A DNA stretch of 64,000 nucleotides, taken from positions 1,385,446 through 1,449,445 of the forward strand of contig NW_022985549.1 of the NCBI RefSeq assembly GCF_010093815.1. The letters run 5' to 3'. Position 1 is the first letter of the stretch. Each line of letters begins with the position of its first letter. This DNA comes from Pseudovirgaria hyperparasitica. Lineage: Eukaryota; Ascomycota; Dothideomycetes; Acrospermales; Acrospermaceae. The notes below the pieces were generated by a model that was not told where the DNA came from, did no database searches, and saw nothing but the letters and a program-made list of their open reading frames with translations. The translations under genes were made by a program, and so were the position numbers. Shown in pieces: positions 20,149 to 32,711 of this stretch.

Positions 20149-23100
20149 GTGCCATGATTTGGCGGTAAGATGGCGTTGCTGCATGTGCGGGCCACAGCAA
20201 GCCCATCGAATCACTTTAGACTCAGTTTTCCACAGCGAAAGATGTCATCAAAACAATAGAATTCGATACATTCCTTTATGACTTAGATCTATTTCACGAA
20301 GCAATCGAGCTTGACCGAGATTTCAATCCATTTCACCGCCTCTCTGTACGATTTCTGCCCAGAACATTTCGCTGCACGACATATGCGTTACACATCTGTA
20401 TAGATAGCCGAGATATAACATGGGGACGCGGTTGTAGGCCCCCAAGTATACAGGCCATGGCGTACAAAGTTGGTTGGATGCCTCCGTCAATGTATCAGTA
20501 TGAACTTTGCGGTTACTCCAAGAAAACAAAATGCAATTACTTTTAGTATACATTCATCCTTCCCATATTTAATTACGTCTCCGGCTTTTCGCTGACGCGC
20601 CTCTCACAGACACAATGCTACACATATCCAACATATTCTACCCGGCAAACCGGTTCCGAGCAGTATTAACCCTGACTAGCAGCAACTTATGGGCTAATCG
20701 TATACACGCACGACACACCCAGATGCGTTGCTAGTGGCGATGAGCATACTCATCCCAACTCCTGGATCATGGTAGTCGTGTTGGGTGCGCTTCTCGATGT
20801 GACCCCATGAGCACAACAGATCGGCTCGGATTGCGACGATCACATTGTTCGTAGACTGTCCATGAAGCTCTAATGTTTGTACCAGAACCACCTGATTCTC
20901 ATAATATCGATTTTTCAAGACTGCACAGCAATTACCGCTAAGTAATCGGCGACTGAGGTTTCATGCACAGTATAGGGGACCTTGGTATGGAGTGCCATAA
21001 TGTAAACCCTGTTCTTAACAACGGCACTACATGAACGCCCGGCAGAATGGCCCCGATAGGGCTGTCCCTTTGTAATGCGAGGGTAATAGGTGGAGGATTT
21101 AATGGGATAAACCAAAGTAGGGTTCGGAACAGAATACGTGCAAGAGAAGCAAAGCAGCTTTACGGCTCCTCCATCGAGATTTCGACAATGGATCTCGACC
21201 TCGTCACGGGTTACGAACCATTACATGGGTGGTCGTTCGCCGATCTGAAGAGATGAGCCGCTGTTGTGACCGATAGAGCATGAATTACACTCCACTAATA
21301 TACCTGGGATGCCCGAATAGCTACCGCAAGTCTACGGTCGTGTCCGCGGGGATACAAGGGCTGGAAGCCATTGCCGGGCCAATCTGATCACGACCTGACT
21401 CGCGCACGGTAGAGTGTTTTGGCTATGTATGTCCTTGCGTCGAGACGGGTCTGCGATTCAAGGATTGGAATTGTGAAGGTTACATTGAAGCATATCCTTG
21501 CTGCTATATTTATGATCCATGAAGCGAAGAACTTGGATCTTTTAACGTTGTCTACTGTAGCGTTGTCTACTGTAGTCGCCATTGTACCCATATTGAAATT
21601 ATCCCAAACCACAATGACCCCCAGGACACCGATTTTACTCCAAGTATGCAACCAATTACATTGCAGAGACATGTTTAGACAGGATCAGACGAAGTAAGGC
21701 AAGACGCTAGGAAGCAGGATGTGAGGACTCAGGGCGTGATCCTGGGTCGGCAACCTGAACGGTGAATTCTGAGAGCTTTTGCGACGTGCAAAGAAAAAAA
21801 GGAATTCCTCGAACCTACTACCCGGTGCGGGTATTCGTGCTATAACATTCAAGGCAATATTCATTAGCGTAGCAAGATCTTAGCCATCTCGTTAGCGCTC
21901 ATCTATATATAGTCATTCTATTAGAGTGAGATCTAGGCCTAGATAGGTAGCAGGAGATATCCTGACTAGATACAATCTATACGTTATTCCGGTGAATTCT
22001 TTTTATAAGCAGATAAGACCTTCCCATACCACTCACGCCACTCCAACGAGTATTGCCCTGAATATCATGGTAACAAGAGTCCTAGGCATACTTGGGGCAA
22101 TTAAGCACTTGAAGGAGTCACACTATACGCTACTACCCTTGCCGAAGCATCGCAGGCGCCAAAATACGCGGAAAACCTTATACTGAGTAGCAGTTTGCTG
22201 CAAGACCCTGGCGCACTGCGCGGGAATGTAGGATGATGGGACCGAGGCATGGAGATCCGGGATCCTCTGTCGATGTCTGATCGATAGTATAGTCTACACT
22301 CCTGACGTGTTGTGTGATGCAACATTGATGATGGATCCACTGATTGGTACAGCCGAGCGACGGGCCCGTTCCCGGTGTCTTGGATAGGTGAGCCAGAACA
22401 AGAAGGCGAAGCGAAAGGCCTTACGACCCGCAATAATGCCCCCAAAAACAGGGAGTAGGTTGCGGGAAGTCTCGTGGGAAACTGAGCAGTAGGGTGCACC
22501 GTTCGACCATGGATTTGGAAATCGAAGATCACGTCAATGAGGCCGCTGCATGGAATATGGTTGTTTACAGCCTGGCTTTCATTGACATCAGGCCAGTACC
22601 CACGCTCGGATGGTCCACGAAGTACGACTGTTTCCGTGATAAGGCTGGTGTTGTGATTCTATGGTTCAAACTTGGATTCGGTGCCATTTCGATCCATTCA
22701 TGGTCTGCGACTTGCCATAGTTACAGCACAACAATAGTTAAAAAAACAAGTCTATCCATAGGGCCACGCTAGTTTGATTGACAGTTCTTAGCTTCATGGC
22801 CTGATCGATCCATAGGATTCTAACCGTCGGGCCGGTCGCCACACCCGGTGCCGGAGAACTGGATCGTAAGTTCACGCTCAAACAAACAATACTCACTAGC
22901 TCGACTGATTGAGCAGATAATCTAATCTATTGCTAAACGCTCCTAAGACCAGGGATCCATGCCCTGGTGCAAAGATGTAGCTGTCATAGGTAGTAAGCAG
23001 TGTGATATAATATCGAAAGCGACATGCTTTTGTCTCGCGAAACGCGGCTCACAGGACCGAGTCACAGATCGATACTCAAGTCGTCAATGCAAGCGTTTTG

Positions 23101-24329
23101 AGGGATTTGTATCGGCTTATACGTGACTGTGGCAAGGCTGAGGAGTATTGCCAGAGCACATAGTTCAGTTCATGACACATCGTGTTGACATGGCCATCTT
23201 CTTGGTTAAGCTTCCATTTACATGGCAGTCAACGTATCAACGTGGTGTCTTTGATAATCCCATGGGACAAAAATCACGTAGCCCGTGCATGGATGCAAGT
23301 CGTTCACTATGGACCGATGTTGAAAGCATTAACGCGGGTTAAGGGTGACCCCTGGACGCTGGCGAGCGATTAGTCGACGGCGTTGTAGTCACTCTAGATG
23401 CGTTAGCTAGCTCGTCTGAATCCTGGTTCCTGGCAATGTATGGCGGGGACTCCCAACAAGTGTACAATGGAGCTAATGATGCGTATGGCAAGATGTCACA
23501 CCTTTAGCTGCATGTAGGCGCATCATGCCAAGACTTCCGATGTCGAGTTCGTGGCTACTATATGCCTTAATTTTCGCAGTCCTAAGTACTGAAGAGGCAA
23601 TGAAAAGGGGGAGGAATATAGAAGGAAAGAGGAACATTGAGAGGTATGTATGAATGTATATACTACGTGAAAAACTTCAAGTGTGCAGCCCTTGCTGCGT
23701 GCTGTGTTCTCTTCACGCGCGTGGGTGAGATACATGTGCGTTTTATTGTATCTGTACTATAGACAAGCAAGACACGGTGCTTCCGGGTAACGTTGCTTAT
23801 AACGCTCAGCTTTGTTGATCGCACCAATCCGACTTCGAGCTGGGTCGGCGCCAAAGTTGAAATCTCATGCGGTTTGTACTGTCAGATCACAGAATACAAG
23901 TGTGTTCGTATGATTCATTGGGTAGCCTGATAACAGTGGTAATGCCTATCATGACAAGCATGGACTCCCTTAGGAATGCGACAAGCGATTGTAGCCAGCC
24001 CTTCCATAGAGAATGTCGGAGTCTAGGAGTGTTATTGTGTCTGCAGATGATGCCAGATGGCGTGAAAACTCTCATGTGGATGTAAGTGTAAAAAATGCTA
24101 GGTGAGAACTTTGAAATGCCGGTCACGGCCGGGACCTGACCACAATGACTATGATCACTGTCTCGTGGTATTTATGAGGTGGTCAGCCGCCGTGTAGATG
24201 CTAAATGCATAAGATTTTACACTGAGGTCGGTAGGGAGAGTAGTACCATTAGGAAGCGTCCATCTGGGGTGACTTAGTAGGGCAAAGGGAACAATCGTAG
24301 CCATAAGAACACTCTATATGCCAAACATA
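20149..24329. other. long gene-poor stretch, no supportable gene
   Basis: About 4.2 kb. Frames such as 22509-22772 (+) and 23148-23373 (+, two overlapping frames) look marginally protein-like but match no family I know. 21880-21970 is TA/CTAG-rich like RIP-altered DNA. A 15-bp tandem duplication lies at 21546-21575. Possibly remnants of older genes. Confidence 0.4.
21546..21575. repeat. 15-bp perfect tandem duplication
   Basis: CGTTGTCTACTGTAG occurs twice in direct succession in otherwise unannotated DNA. Confidence 0.95.
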
Positions 24330-25443
24330 TCATGCCGGTTCTTGCCAGGATTTGCCCAGAGCTTCGGATACTTGGTGGTCGGTCCAGTACCAAAGGTTCT
24401 TTGCCAAGTCTTTATTTTGCGCAGTGGTGCTTGTTTCATACTCGGTTGCCACTGGTACGAAGTACTTCCCTCGTAATTGCTGTTTCTCGACTTCAGGACT
24501 TGCAGCCAGGAAAATCGCTGTGGCGGCTCCATCTTCTGGAGATTGACCGACGAATTCAACACCGCTCTTGATGACCTTCCCAGCAATACTACCCAGCATG
24601 TTCTTCCACGTGTCCATTGCTTCGGTGGGAATGTTGCCTGGAAAGTAGCTGTTGACGAAGACGTTGGATGAGCCTTTCTTTTCAAGCAGCTTTGCTAGTT
24701 CACGCGTGAATAGGATATTGGCAAGCTTCGATCGCCCATATCTCCAAACATTGTCAAAGACAGCTGGAGATTTGACAGGTTGGTCAGATCGCAAAAGTGC
24801 TAGGTCGAGTTCCTGGCAAGCTAAATGCAGTGATGACGAGGTGATCACGATCCGCGCAGAGCCATACTCTGCTCCGGTCGATTCAATCAGTGGAAGTAGG
24901 AGAAGCGTAAGTACGTAATGGCCGACGTGGTTCGTCGCGAAAACAGACTCGATACCTTGTGGGCTAAGGGAACACCCCGAAGAAGGAGGTACGCCTACAT
25001 AGAATAATTAGGTACAAATACAACAGCGTTGAAGCCGAGAACATACCAGCATTGTTGAACAGGATGTCTAAACGATTTAGTCTCGATCGTAAAATCTCCA
25101 CACTCCTTTTCACGGCATGAATGTCGCTGAGATCACATTGCACAAACTCAGTGCGGTTCTCCACATCAGCAGCTTTTAACCCTTTTTGGTTCACCCATTC
25201 CGAACGTGCAGCAGTAAAACGCTCTTCCGATCTAGCGAGGACATAGACTTTAGCGATGCCGTGGAGGAGTAGTTGGGCAGTGATCTCTCGACCGATACCA
25301 GCCTGGCCACCCGTGACGACGGCCGTTTTACCGGTAAGATCTGGAGTGTCTTGGAGCTTGAACTTGCGGTGACTAATGAGGCCTGACATCGTTAACAGAG
25401 ATATTGGATTGTAAGCGGGGAGATTGGCAAGTGGATTGTACAT
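24330..25443 (-). CDS. short-chain dehydrogenase/reductase
   Basis: Exons 25443-25047 and 24994-24330, with a 52-nt intron (GTATGT...TGTAG), give 353 residues. Rossmann-fold signatures are in order: TGGQAGIG (cofactor loop, near residue 43), NNAG just at the exon junction, a Ser-rich ITSSS (catalytic Ser region) and YGRSK (catalytic Tyr and Lys). This fits the retinol-dehydrogenase/WW-oxidoreductase-like group of fungal SDRs, which reduce or oxidise hydroxyl/keto groups with NAD(P). The substrate cannot be read from sequence. The first ATG (MYNPLANLPAYNP) is used; an internal ATG 18 codons later (MSGLISHRKF) is an alternative start. It is the downstream-most of three consecutive minus-strand genes; the two upstream encode secreted peptidases, but no functional link is evident. 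Confidence 0.88.
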
Positions 25444-25904
25444 GTTGCATACTTTGGAGACGTAGTCCTTGGAGACTTAGTGTTGCTGAGGTGTTATTTT
25501 CTTCCTTAACCTCCCCACATCCGGATTGGTCAATGCATGACGTAGCGTATGTAGGCCTCAGGCATTAATATCACTCTTGGTCAGTTCTGGGTCTGAGAGA
25601 GAGAGAAATGGGTTAAAACTCAACAGACAGCTCGTAGCATTCAGAGGCTGAAGCTGATATACCTAGTCAGCTGACTGCATTTCACGGTCCTACTATAACT
25701 GTATCATGAGACTGTTCAATTAGCCCGTTGCTGCGAGATTCGAAGAGCATTGACAGGACGAAAGGCAGGAAAGACTATATAGTCTAATGAATAGATTGCA
25801 CGATATATACAAATGCTGTGCCCCACTCAAATTTATAATTTGTACTTCACTCACGTCCCAACGCCATGCTATGCTTTCATCACCAAACCATTCAACATGC
25901 AAAA

Positions 25905-27933
25905 TTAACAGCCTGACGGGAGAGTGTAGTCTTCAACACGGTTGGTGCCAGTACCGCGCGATGCATTGACACCGAGACCACGCTTGGCGAATGCCTTCCA
26001 AAGGTCGCATTTATTGGAGCCACCGGTAAGGTTGGCGTCAGCGTCGATGATGGCATCACGAGCCTGGACAAAATTTGGATTGCAAGGTTGGCTGAAAGCA
26101 ATGTTAGTCATGGGTGGGTTCACAATGGAAAGGTAAAGATACTTACAGTGCCATACCGTCAAGGACGAGCTTCATGCTCAGATATCGGCCGTCGGTGGGC
26201 ACGCCGTTGGAGTAGACTGGTGTCTGGCTAGCGGTGTTACCATGCTTATCGATCAAGTTCCACATGACCTCGTAAAGGATTGTTGCCCAGGTGGTCCCGA
26301 TGGCGTGGACTTCATTCTGGCTGTTCAAGGACTTGTAGGTGAGAGGATTGGTAGAGAGAGAGGTTGAGTAGAGGTATTGACGGATACCATTTGCCTTGCC
26401 ACTGACCCAAGCACCGAGCGGCATGTTGGTGCTGCGGCTGTCGGACGTCTTGGTGTCGATTGCAAGAGCGTAAAAGTCACTCCAGCCCTCGCCCATACCG
26501 CCAGCTTCGGTGGCGCTGAGGCAATTTGAGTTTGCTGGGCCGCCAGTTAACCTGTTAGATAGACCATGTGTGTACTCGTGAAGGACGACACCGGCCTCGA
26601 AGGAGCAGTCCCGGTTTGGAGTTGTGCTGGTCCACATGTACATGCGCATGCGACCATTTTGGCCATCGGGAGGGGTGGCAAAGTTAGCATTGTTGGTTCC
26701 CGATCCGTCCTGGGCGTTGAGAATGACAAAGTCATTACCGCTTCCACCTTGATTGTTGTTATTGCTCTCAAAGTTACCCGCCTTCTCAGTGAACCCGAGT
26801 TGGTAAAGCAAATCGTGGTAACGATTAGCCGTGTAGAACAGCTGCGTGACTGAGGCGTTTTGGTACACCTTGTTGTCTGTCTCCTGAAGAGAGTATGGGA
26901 AGTCAAAGGTCAAGGAGCTGCTGCCGTCCGGGCGTGGATCATTCAAGTAGGAGGTATCACCCTCATAGTTCACCTGAGCAATGGCATTGTTGCCACGAGT
27001 AGTGGTGTAGGAGGTAGAACCAGTACTGTGCCACCCAAATTCAGAGGCGGTACCATCAGCAGGATCTTTGACAAGTGTACGTGACCCCTTGGTAGGGTCA
27101 TTGACAGTCCATGGGTATACGTTGTAAGTGGCATCAGCAACGTAGTCCGCGACACCGTGCACCCGTTCGGTGTTCTGAGCATCGACGTAGGAGAGTAGCC
27201 AATTATCATAGATATCCGTCTCCACTCTCCATGTCAGCTTTAGGGAACCATCCTCACCCTGGAAGTAGACGAGCTTGGAGATGGGATCTGATACAGCACC
27301 AGAGCTGCCTTTGATAGTGTAGGTCTCCTTTTCTTGTTGAGCTTCAGCGGTAGCAGATGAAGCATCGACGGACAACTGTAGAACATTGTTTGCGCCAGTC
27401 AACGCGGACACAGCATCCACGAAATCACGCTTCTGAAGTGGACTCTCAGCAGGGATGTCACCTTGGAAAAAGGAGTGTCCAAACGATAGAATGGATCCAT
27501 CCTTAGCGATCTGCAGGTTGTTAGCTTACGAAAGAAAAGGAAGTGATCGGGCCTGACTTACGTTGATGTTGAAGTCAGCATTGTCGATGTCTAGATCATG
27601 AGCAGTCTGCCTGACGTGGATGTGTGTGATGCCACTGTCACCAGTGTAGTAGTCAGGGACTACACGGAAGGAGGCGTCAGGAAATGTCTTCTTGACAAGT
27701 TCCGTCGCAGTCTCTACCGCGTCTGCTCGTTTCTGTATGCTCCCATTGATGTTTTCCTCCCGAACCTTCTCGTTCTGGGTGTACTGGGCCTTAGCTGGGA
27801 GCCTGAACTTGTTCAAGTCAACGGTACGCCTCTGGATGTTAGCAGCGGCAGGGCGCTCGACGTCAGTCCGGAAGGGGTGAGCGACGACACCAGTCAAGAA
27901 CAAAGACACTGCAAGGAGGACTGGCTTCACCAT
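25905..27933 (-). CDS. MEP: extracellular metalloproteinase, fungalysin (M36)
   Basis: Exons 27933-27562, 27510-26147 and 26091-25905 (640 residues), introns 51 and 55 nt. The N-terminus [18 protein letters not shown] is a signal peptide, followed by a long propeptide of the fungalysin/thermolysin type containing dibasic candidates (QRR, QKRAD, QKRDF). The zinc site HEYTH lies near residue 435. The third ligand region [12 protein letters not shown] follows, with the expected spacing. The end [18 protein letters not shown] is the usual fungalysin C-terminus. These zinc endopeptidases are secreted as inactive precursors and digest collagen, elastin and other proteins outside the cell. Length is normal for the family. 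The neighbouring minus-strand gene is an aminopeptidase of complementary activity. The intron 1 acceptor was chosen to restore the conserved [14 protein letters not shown]. Confidence 0.96.
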
Positions 27934-29749
27934 ATTGATGCTTGGTTCCTGGTGTAGGTATTTTGAAATGAGGCTGGAGGCTGAAAATTAATTCGACGGC
28001 CATCTTGCACTATTTAAATGAATGTTGGCTCCTCTGGGAGGCGATATGCTGCGAAGTCGTTGACAACGCAGCTGCCTGTTCCAGGTAGGACAATGATCAG
28101 ATCTGAGCATCTTATGTGTGTACCCAATCTAGATAACGCATTCATAATTGGGGGGCTTGCGGCTGGAAAGTAGGGGATAAAGGTGACATCCGTAGGAAAA
28201 CGCCCTGCTGGTGTCGAGATGCCAAGGAGGGAGATCGATACGCTCCACTATGGATTACTTCCAGGCTTCCTATCTGGTCGAAAGCTCGAGGGATGAAAAA
28301 CGTGTGGACACTGAGCCGACACCCTCATTCTCGATATGTGATCGTCGGTTATGATGCCAAGATTGGTAGCGGACAGATACTTTGTATCCCCTAGCCTAAT
28401 GGGGCAGGTTGTGAAGCAAGCTGGGCGGCCCGTCGGAGAATTCTTGGCATCTTTGAGGAAATACTGTATCCGGTGACTACGGCAATCATGTCTGGCAGAT
28501 GACGTTTCTCATTCGGGAGGTGGCTCAAGGAGTAATGTCTTGCGATAGGTAATTGTTTTGATTGCCGCCGCTTAGCGGACTAGAGATGCGACCTCATGAG
28601 TGGTCCACGGGCAGGGCCATACAAGGCAGGTGTGTCGCGACCAATCTTTTCGAGCTTCGGCTCCATGCTATGCCCAGGGTAGATGATAAGCAGGTCTATA
28701 CAGCCTATGTTACATTCCTATTCGACTGTGGCGGCGGAATCAGATGGCGGGCGCTCGCATGCTGTCCTTCTTGAATCAGCCTCATCAGTTCCAGGCGGGC
28801 TGCCAGGGTGGGGCAGGTAGATCGCCAGCAGGGAGATCGGCATCAACATCGCGTGCTGGGAATCGTGGGTCGTGTATATCTCCGTGAAGACCAGCTACAG
28901 CGCCAAGTTGGGAGATTTGTGTGATCGATGTAGGGCACAGAGTAAAACCGTACCGCTGAATCGATGACAGAGTCCGATGGGCATTCGAGTAAGCGAAATG
29001 ATGATAACTAGAGAGTAGCACTGCAGGTAAGACACCAGACTGAACCTCGCCTCGGCGGGCAGGGCTTGTATTCAAGACCTCGGCATGCATTGATAGTATG
29101 GGCACCCGCAAGTACAAAAGATATCAAGTACTGTCTTTTTGCTCCCGGGTGAGTCAATCAATCATAACCGCTGATGTTCGCAGGATTTCGTGTAGGCGAT
29201 GATATTATACCGTTGTACGTAGTCGATCGAGTATGAAACTGCAGCTTTGACGATTTGATCAGATCGATGATAGTGCGTAGGTAGTGAGATCTGGATCTAT
29301 TGTCCCAAAACAAGCTCTGGCCCCTGTTGTACCTGCATGCTGCCAAGATGAATTCTCGCCGAATGCACGCCGCAAGGCTTCTACCAGTCGACAAAGCTTG
29401 CGTGCATATACGTAGCATTCTTCTGAGTTTCTTGTTGAAGTCATGATGTCAAGCAGTACAAAGACAACAGTTACGACCTCTTGTGGGCATTTCTTATCTT
29501 GTACGTTATAGCTCAGAGTCTCAGGGTGCCGCACTCGCGCTACGGAGCGGAGCGTGGTGCGTGGTTTCAACGGCCAGCGCATCTTGAAGGATGGATCGAA
29601 TTAGATATATTCTGAAAAGTCTGAGCAGCAAAATGATCGATGAAAAGTTATGTAGCCATGCCCCATCGCCTCCCATATATTTCTTTCCAACGCCCTGCGA
29701 TATTGACGTGGCACCAAGAATGAAACCTGCCTCGTCGTCCGTCGACCAA
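27934..29749. other. intergenic stretch between the two peptidase genes
   Basis: About 1.8 kb. No frame is convincing; the longest are 29259-29582 and 28785-29117 on the minus strand without known motifs. The portion next to 27934 should be the fungalysin promoter. Confidence 0.4.
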
Positions 29750-30946
29750 CTACTCAAACTTCGCATAAGCCAGCTCGTAAGCCAATGCCAGAGTTAGCTT
29801 CGCATGCTGTAGCATATGGTCAAACGAAAGGTACTCAATTTTGTCCTCTGTAGTGTGGATCTTGTTATCCGAATACTTGAAATCACTTTCAATCACGAAA
29901 GCACTTGGATATCCCGCTTTGCTCGCACTCGCATGATCGCTGCATGCATATCCACACTTCGTCAGCACAAATGGAATATCGCAGTAATCTGTGATAACCT
30001 CTTTAATGAACTCTGTGAGCCCAGGGTCCACAAAGTCGGTGATGACACCGACAGACTCGGGCTCGCCGGCGTCGATAGTCTTCTGGACGTAGCCCGTCAT
30101 ATCTTGCTGTAGCATGGCCTTCACATCACGGCCCTCTTTCTGGTAGGACTGGAAGATAGCTTGGGAGCCGAGGAGGCCGCCTTCCTCGGCTGAGTACCAC
30201 TGGAACTCGAGTGTATTTTCGGCTTTGCCAGCAAGGATGTCTTTGTCGGTAAGGAGAACACGAAGAGCTTCCCAGATGGTGACGGTGCCGGAGCCATCGT
30301 CGTCAGCCCCAGGAGCGGCAAGGAGCGAGGGCAGGAAAAGGTTGATGGAGTCCTGATGAGCGCCAATGACGACTGTCTTCTCGCTCTTGCCGGGGATAGT
30401 CACTATCAAAGAGTTCTGCCCCCACGGGTGCGGAAAGTGTACGGCCGTGATGTTGTGGTCCAGCGCGCCTGCGTCTTTGAGGGTTTGAGTTACAGACTCC
30501 AGCAGCCATGATGAAGACTGTGCGCCGTAGGTAGACTTGTAGTACCTAGTATGGAAGGAGGTGAATTTCTCCAGGTGCTTACGCATGTTGTCCTTCTCTA
30601 GCTTCTTTATCATGGGCGAGATGGTGTCGTTGTATGCAGTCTTGGACGGAAACTTGACTTTAGCCATAGTTGAGGAGGCATCGTTGAAGTCGCGATGGTT
30701 TGTGATGTCGAAGAAGTTCTGTCCGGCCTAAAAGAGGTGTTAGCATAGAGTCAAGCACGCGAAAGAGATGAAAAGAACCTTGCGCAACTCCCACTTCTCG
30801 TCCTCTGTAATCCATCTCGTATTGCCTGGTGAAAGCTCAACAAGGAAGCGCTCATTGCTCTGGAGCGGGACTTGACCTGGTCCCTGAATTGAACGGGCAT
30901 AAGTACCAGCCGCAAGGCAGGCTGGAAGAATTAAAGAGGCCTTCAT
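29750..30946 (-). CDS. LAP1: secreted leucine aminopeptidase (M28)
   Basis: Exons 30946-30779 and 30727-29750 give 381 residues. The 51-nt intron starts with a weak donor GTTCTT and ends TTTTAG; spliced sequence reads WELRK then AGQNFFDIT, as in the family. A signal peptide ([17 protein letters not shown]) precedes a propeptide. Zinc and catalytic motifs are visible in order: GAHQDS (His), GADDDGSG (bridging Asp), [10 protein letters not shown] (catalytic and ligand Glu), QQDMTGY (Asp) and KIHTTED (His). A cysteine pair, [10 protein letters not shown], matches the disulfide near the active site. The absence of a PA domain and the size fit the LAP1 rather than LAP2 group. The enzyme removes N-terminal residues from peptides outside the cell, complementing the endopeptidase about 1.8 kb away on the same strand. 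Confidence 0.95.
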
Positions 30947-31596
30947 AGTCGGCGATTATGCGGGCGTGAACAAAAGACGGTGGTCGAGCTTTCAACGCTG
31001 GATCTCTTATGATTCAGGTACCTGGTAGTTACCTGCTAGGTACTATGGCGATGATGACGCAAAGGAGGCTGGGCGGGTGCCCGGAGGTCGGCCCTCCAGC
31101 TCCACTGTAGAAGGTTTGGAAGACCCCGGCCGAGGGACCACACCGCTTTCGTTGTTTTGACAACAGACATGCGCTTGCACCACCCGTCCTTCCGTGACTT
31201 TCATACTCATACTCCTGATACTATGACACAAGGATTGAAAGGACTGCAAATAGCGCCGGAGCCGTGGCCAGCATGTCAGAGCCTTGAGATGCGAATTCCT
31301 CTTCACCTTTCCTAGATCGAGGCGCCTTGAATTAGTGGCAAAGTAGATCTTGACCGAGCTAGTATCATCCTCTACTGAAGACATTCGATCTTTGATATTC
31401 CATGGTCTATACAAAGACCATGAGCGAATATCTCATTCTTTGATCTGCATCTCAAGCGCCTACAGAGCCTTTTCGGTGAGAATCAGTTTTCTGCCTGGTA
31501 GGCTTTCGAGTCTGAGAACAACATCAAGTCTTTAACATATGCGAACCATAGCTACCTAGCAGCAGTATTGAGTTCGTCCGTATGCTCTGGTAGACC
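30947..31596. other. intergenic stretch upstream of the aminopeptidase
   Basis: About 650 bases. The minus-strand frame 31043-31414 (123 codons) has no recognisable feature. The region adjoining 30946 should contain the aminopeptidase promoter. Confidence 0.4.
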
Positions 31597-32157
31597 TCAT
31601 TGATTTGTCGCTATGCAGCTTCCACGCTTCAAAGCTCCATTGCCAAGATCAAGGTAGTCAGCCCCAGGCGCGAAAGGTTCTGAGCGAGGTTTCAGCAGTT
31701 CTATCATCATGAGCCATTGTTGATAGCGGTCTGGTATATCAAGTGTGACGCCGACGCCCTTCACTTGCACAGATTATAGATAACGGAAAGGAGTACGACG
31801 GTCCACAAATGGAAAGACGGTGAACAACCCATGCTAATGAAAGCAGCTCACTTCGTCTACCCTGAAGGCTGAATATCCATCTAGATACCAGAACATATAG
31901 CCGGCCGCGTAAATCATATCTTCTCTCGAGAGAAGTCTTGAAGATAGTCTTGCCCATACGACTGATCGAGCTAGCTTGACAAATCCATGCCCGTCCTCCA
32001 TCGGATGAAACACATGCAGCCATGGCCATTCACTCGACCCTAGGTAGTAATCGATCGGGTACACCAGAAAGATAAAAGGGATTTCAACTAAGTCGATGAC
32101 GAGGTAGAAAGACTCAATGCCAACCCTGTGTGATTGGGAGTGAGGAAATGCAACTGC
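31597..32157 (-). CDS. hypothetical protein, 3' exons recognised, 5' end unresolved
   Basis: Two exons look genuinely coding. Exon 32157-31852 follows a good acceptor (CACTAG) and reads GIESFYLVIDLVEIPFIFLV then YPIDYYLGSSEWPWLHVFHP, GHGFVKLARSVVWARLSSRL and WYLDGYSAFRVDE. It ends at a GTGAGC donor. Exon 31758-31597 continues in phase with GVGVTLDIPDRYQQWLMMIE to TNQ-stop. No domain is recognised. The upstream frame 32584-32348 (containing HDLLEFTWLVPASHPSMLKD) could be a first exon but I could not connect it by a clean intron. Adjacent BTB genes lie on the other strand. Evidence is codon continuity and splice sites only. Confidence 0.4.
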
Positions 32158-32711
32158 CTAGTGAGGCGTAAGAGAAGATGAGAGCGCTCGCATATGGTTG
32201 AGCGTTCATGAATAATAGATTGTGAACTTTGGCCGTCTCTCCTTCAAAGCAAGAGCGAGTTTATGCAGTGGGTTAGGCGCTAAGTGGTTTCAGCATTGTT
32301 GAGGTCACTACGGGAATCTCCTGAACGTTAAAAAGCATGAGGTCGACTTATTGAACATGACACAATGCAACGTTCTTGAGACAAAAAGCTTCGGCTTGTT
32401 GTCGGGGTGTTGGGCTCGTAGGGCTCCAGTCTTGATAGACAACGTACAGAAAATCTTTAAGCATGCTAGGGTGAGATGCCGGCACTAGCCAAGTGAATTC
32501 AAGGAGATCGTGGAATTGAAGTTTGACCTGCCTACCTGTTTCGCAAAATTTTCGCATACAGGTCTTATTTAATCTTCTCGTCAACTTCTCGTTGCTCTCT
32601 ATACCTGTTTCCCCGCCACTTCGGATTCTACATTCGTTCCATTGTCTGATCGCACGTACAGTCCATAGCAGCCGACACCGACGTGGTCAATAAATTCTCA
32701 GAACATCCAAC

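Noticed and set aside
24330-30946. secondary-metabolite cluster including the SDR and peptidases
   Set aside because: No PKS, NRPS, terpene cyclase, P450 or pathway regulator is present nearby.
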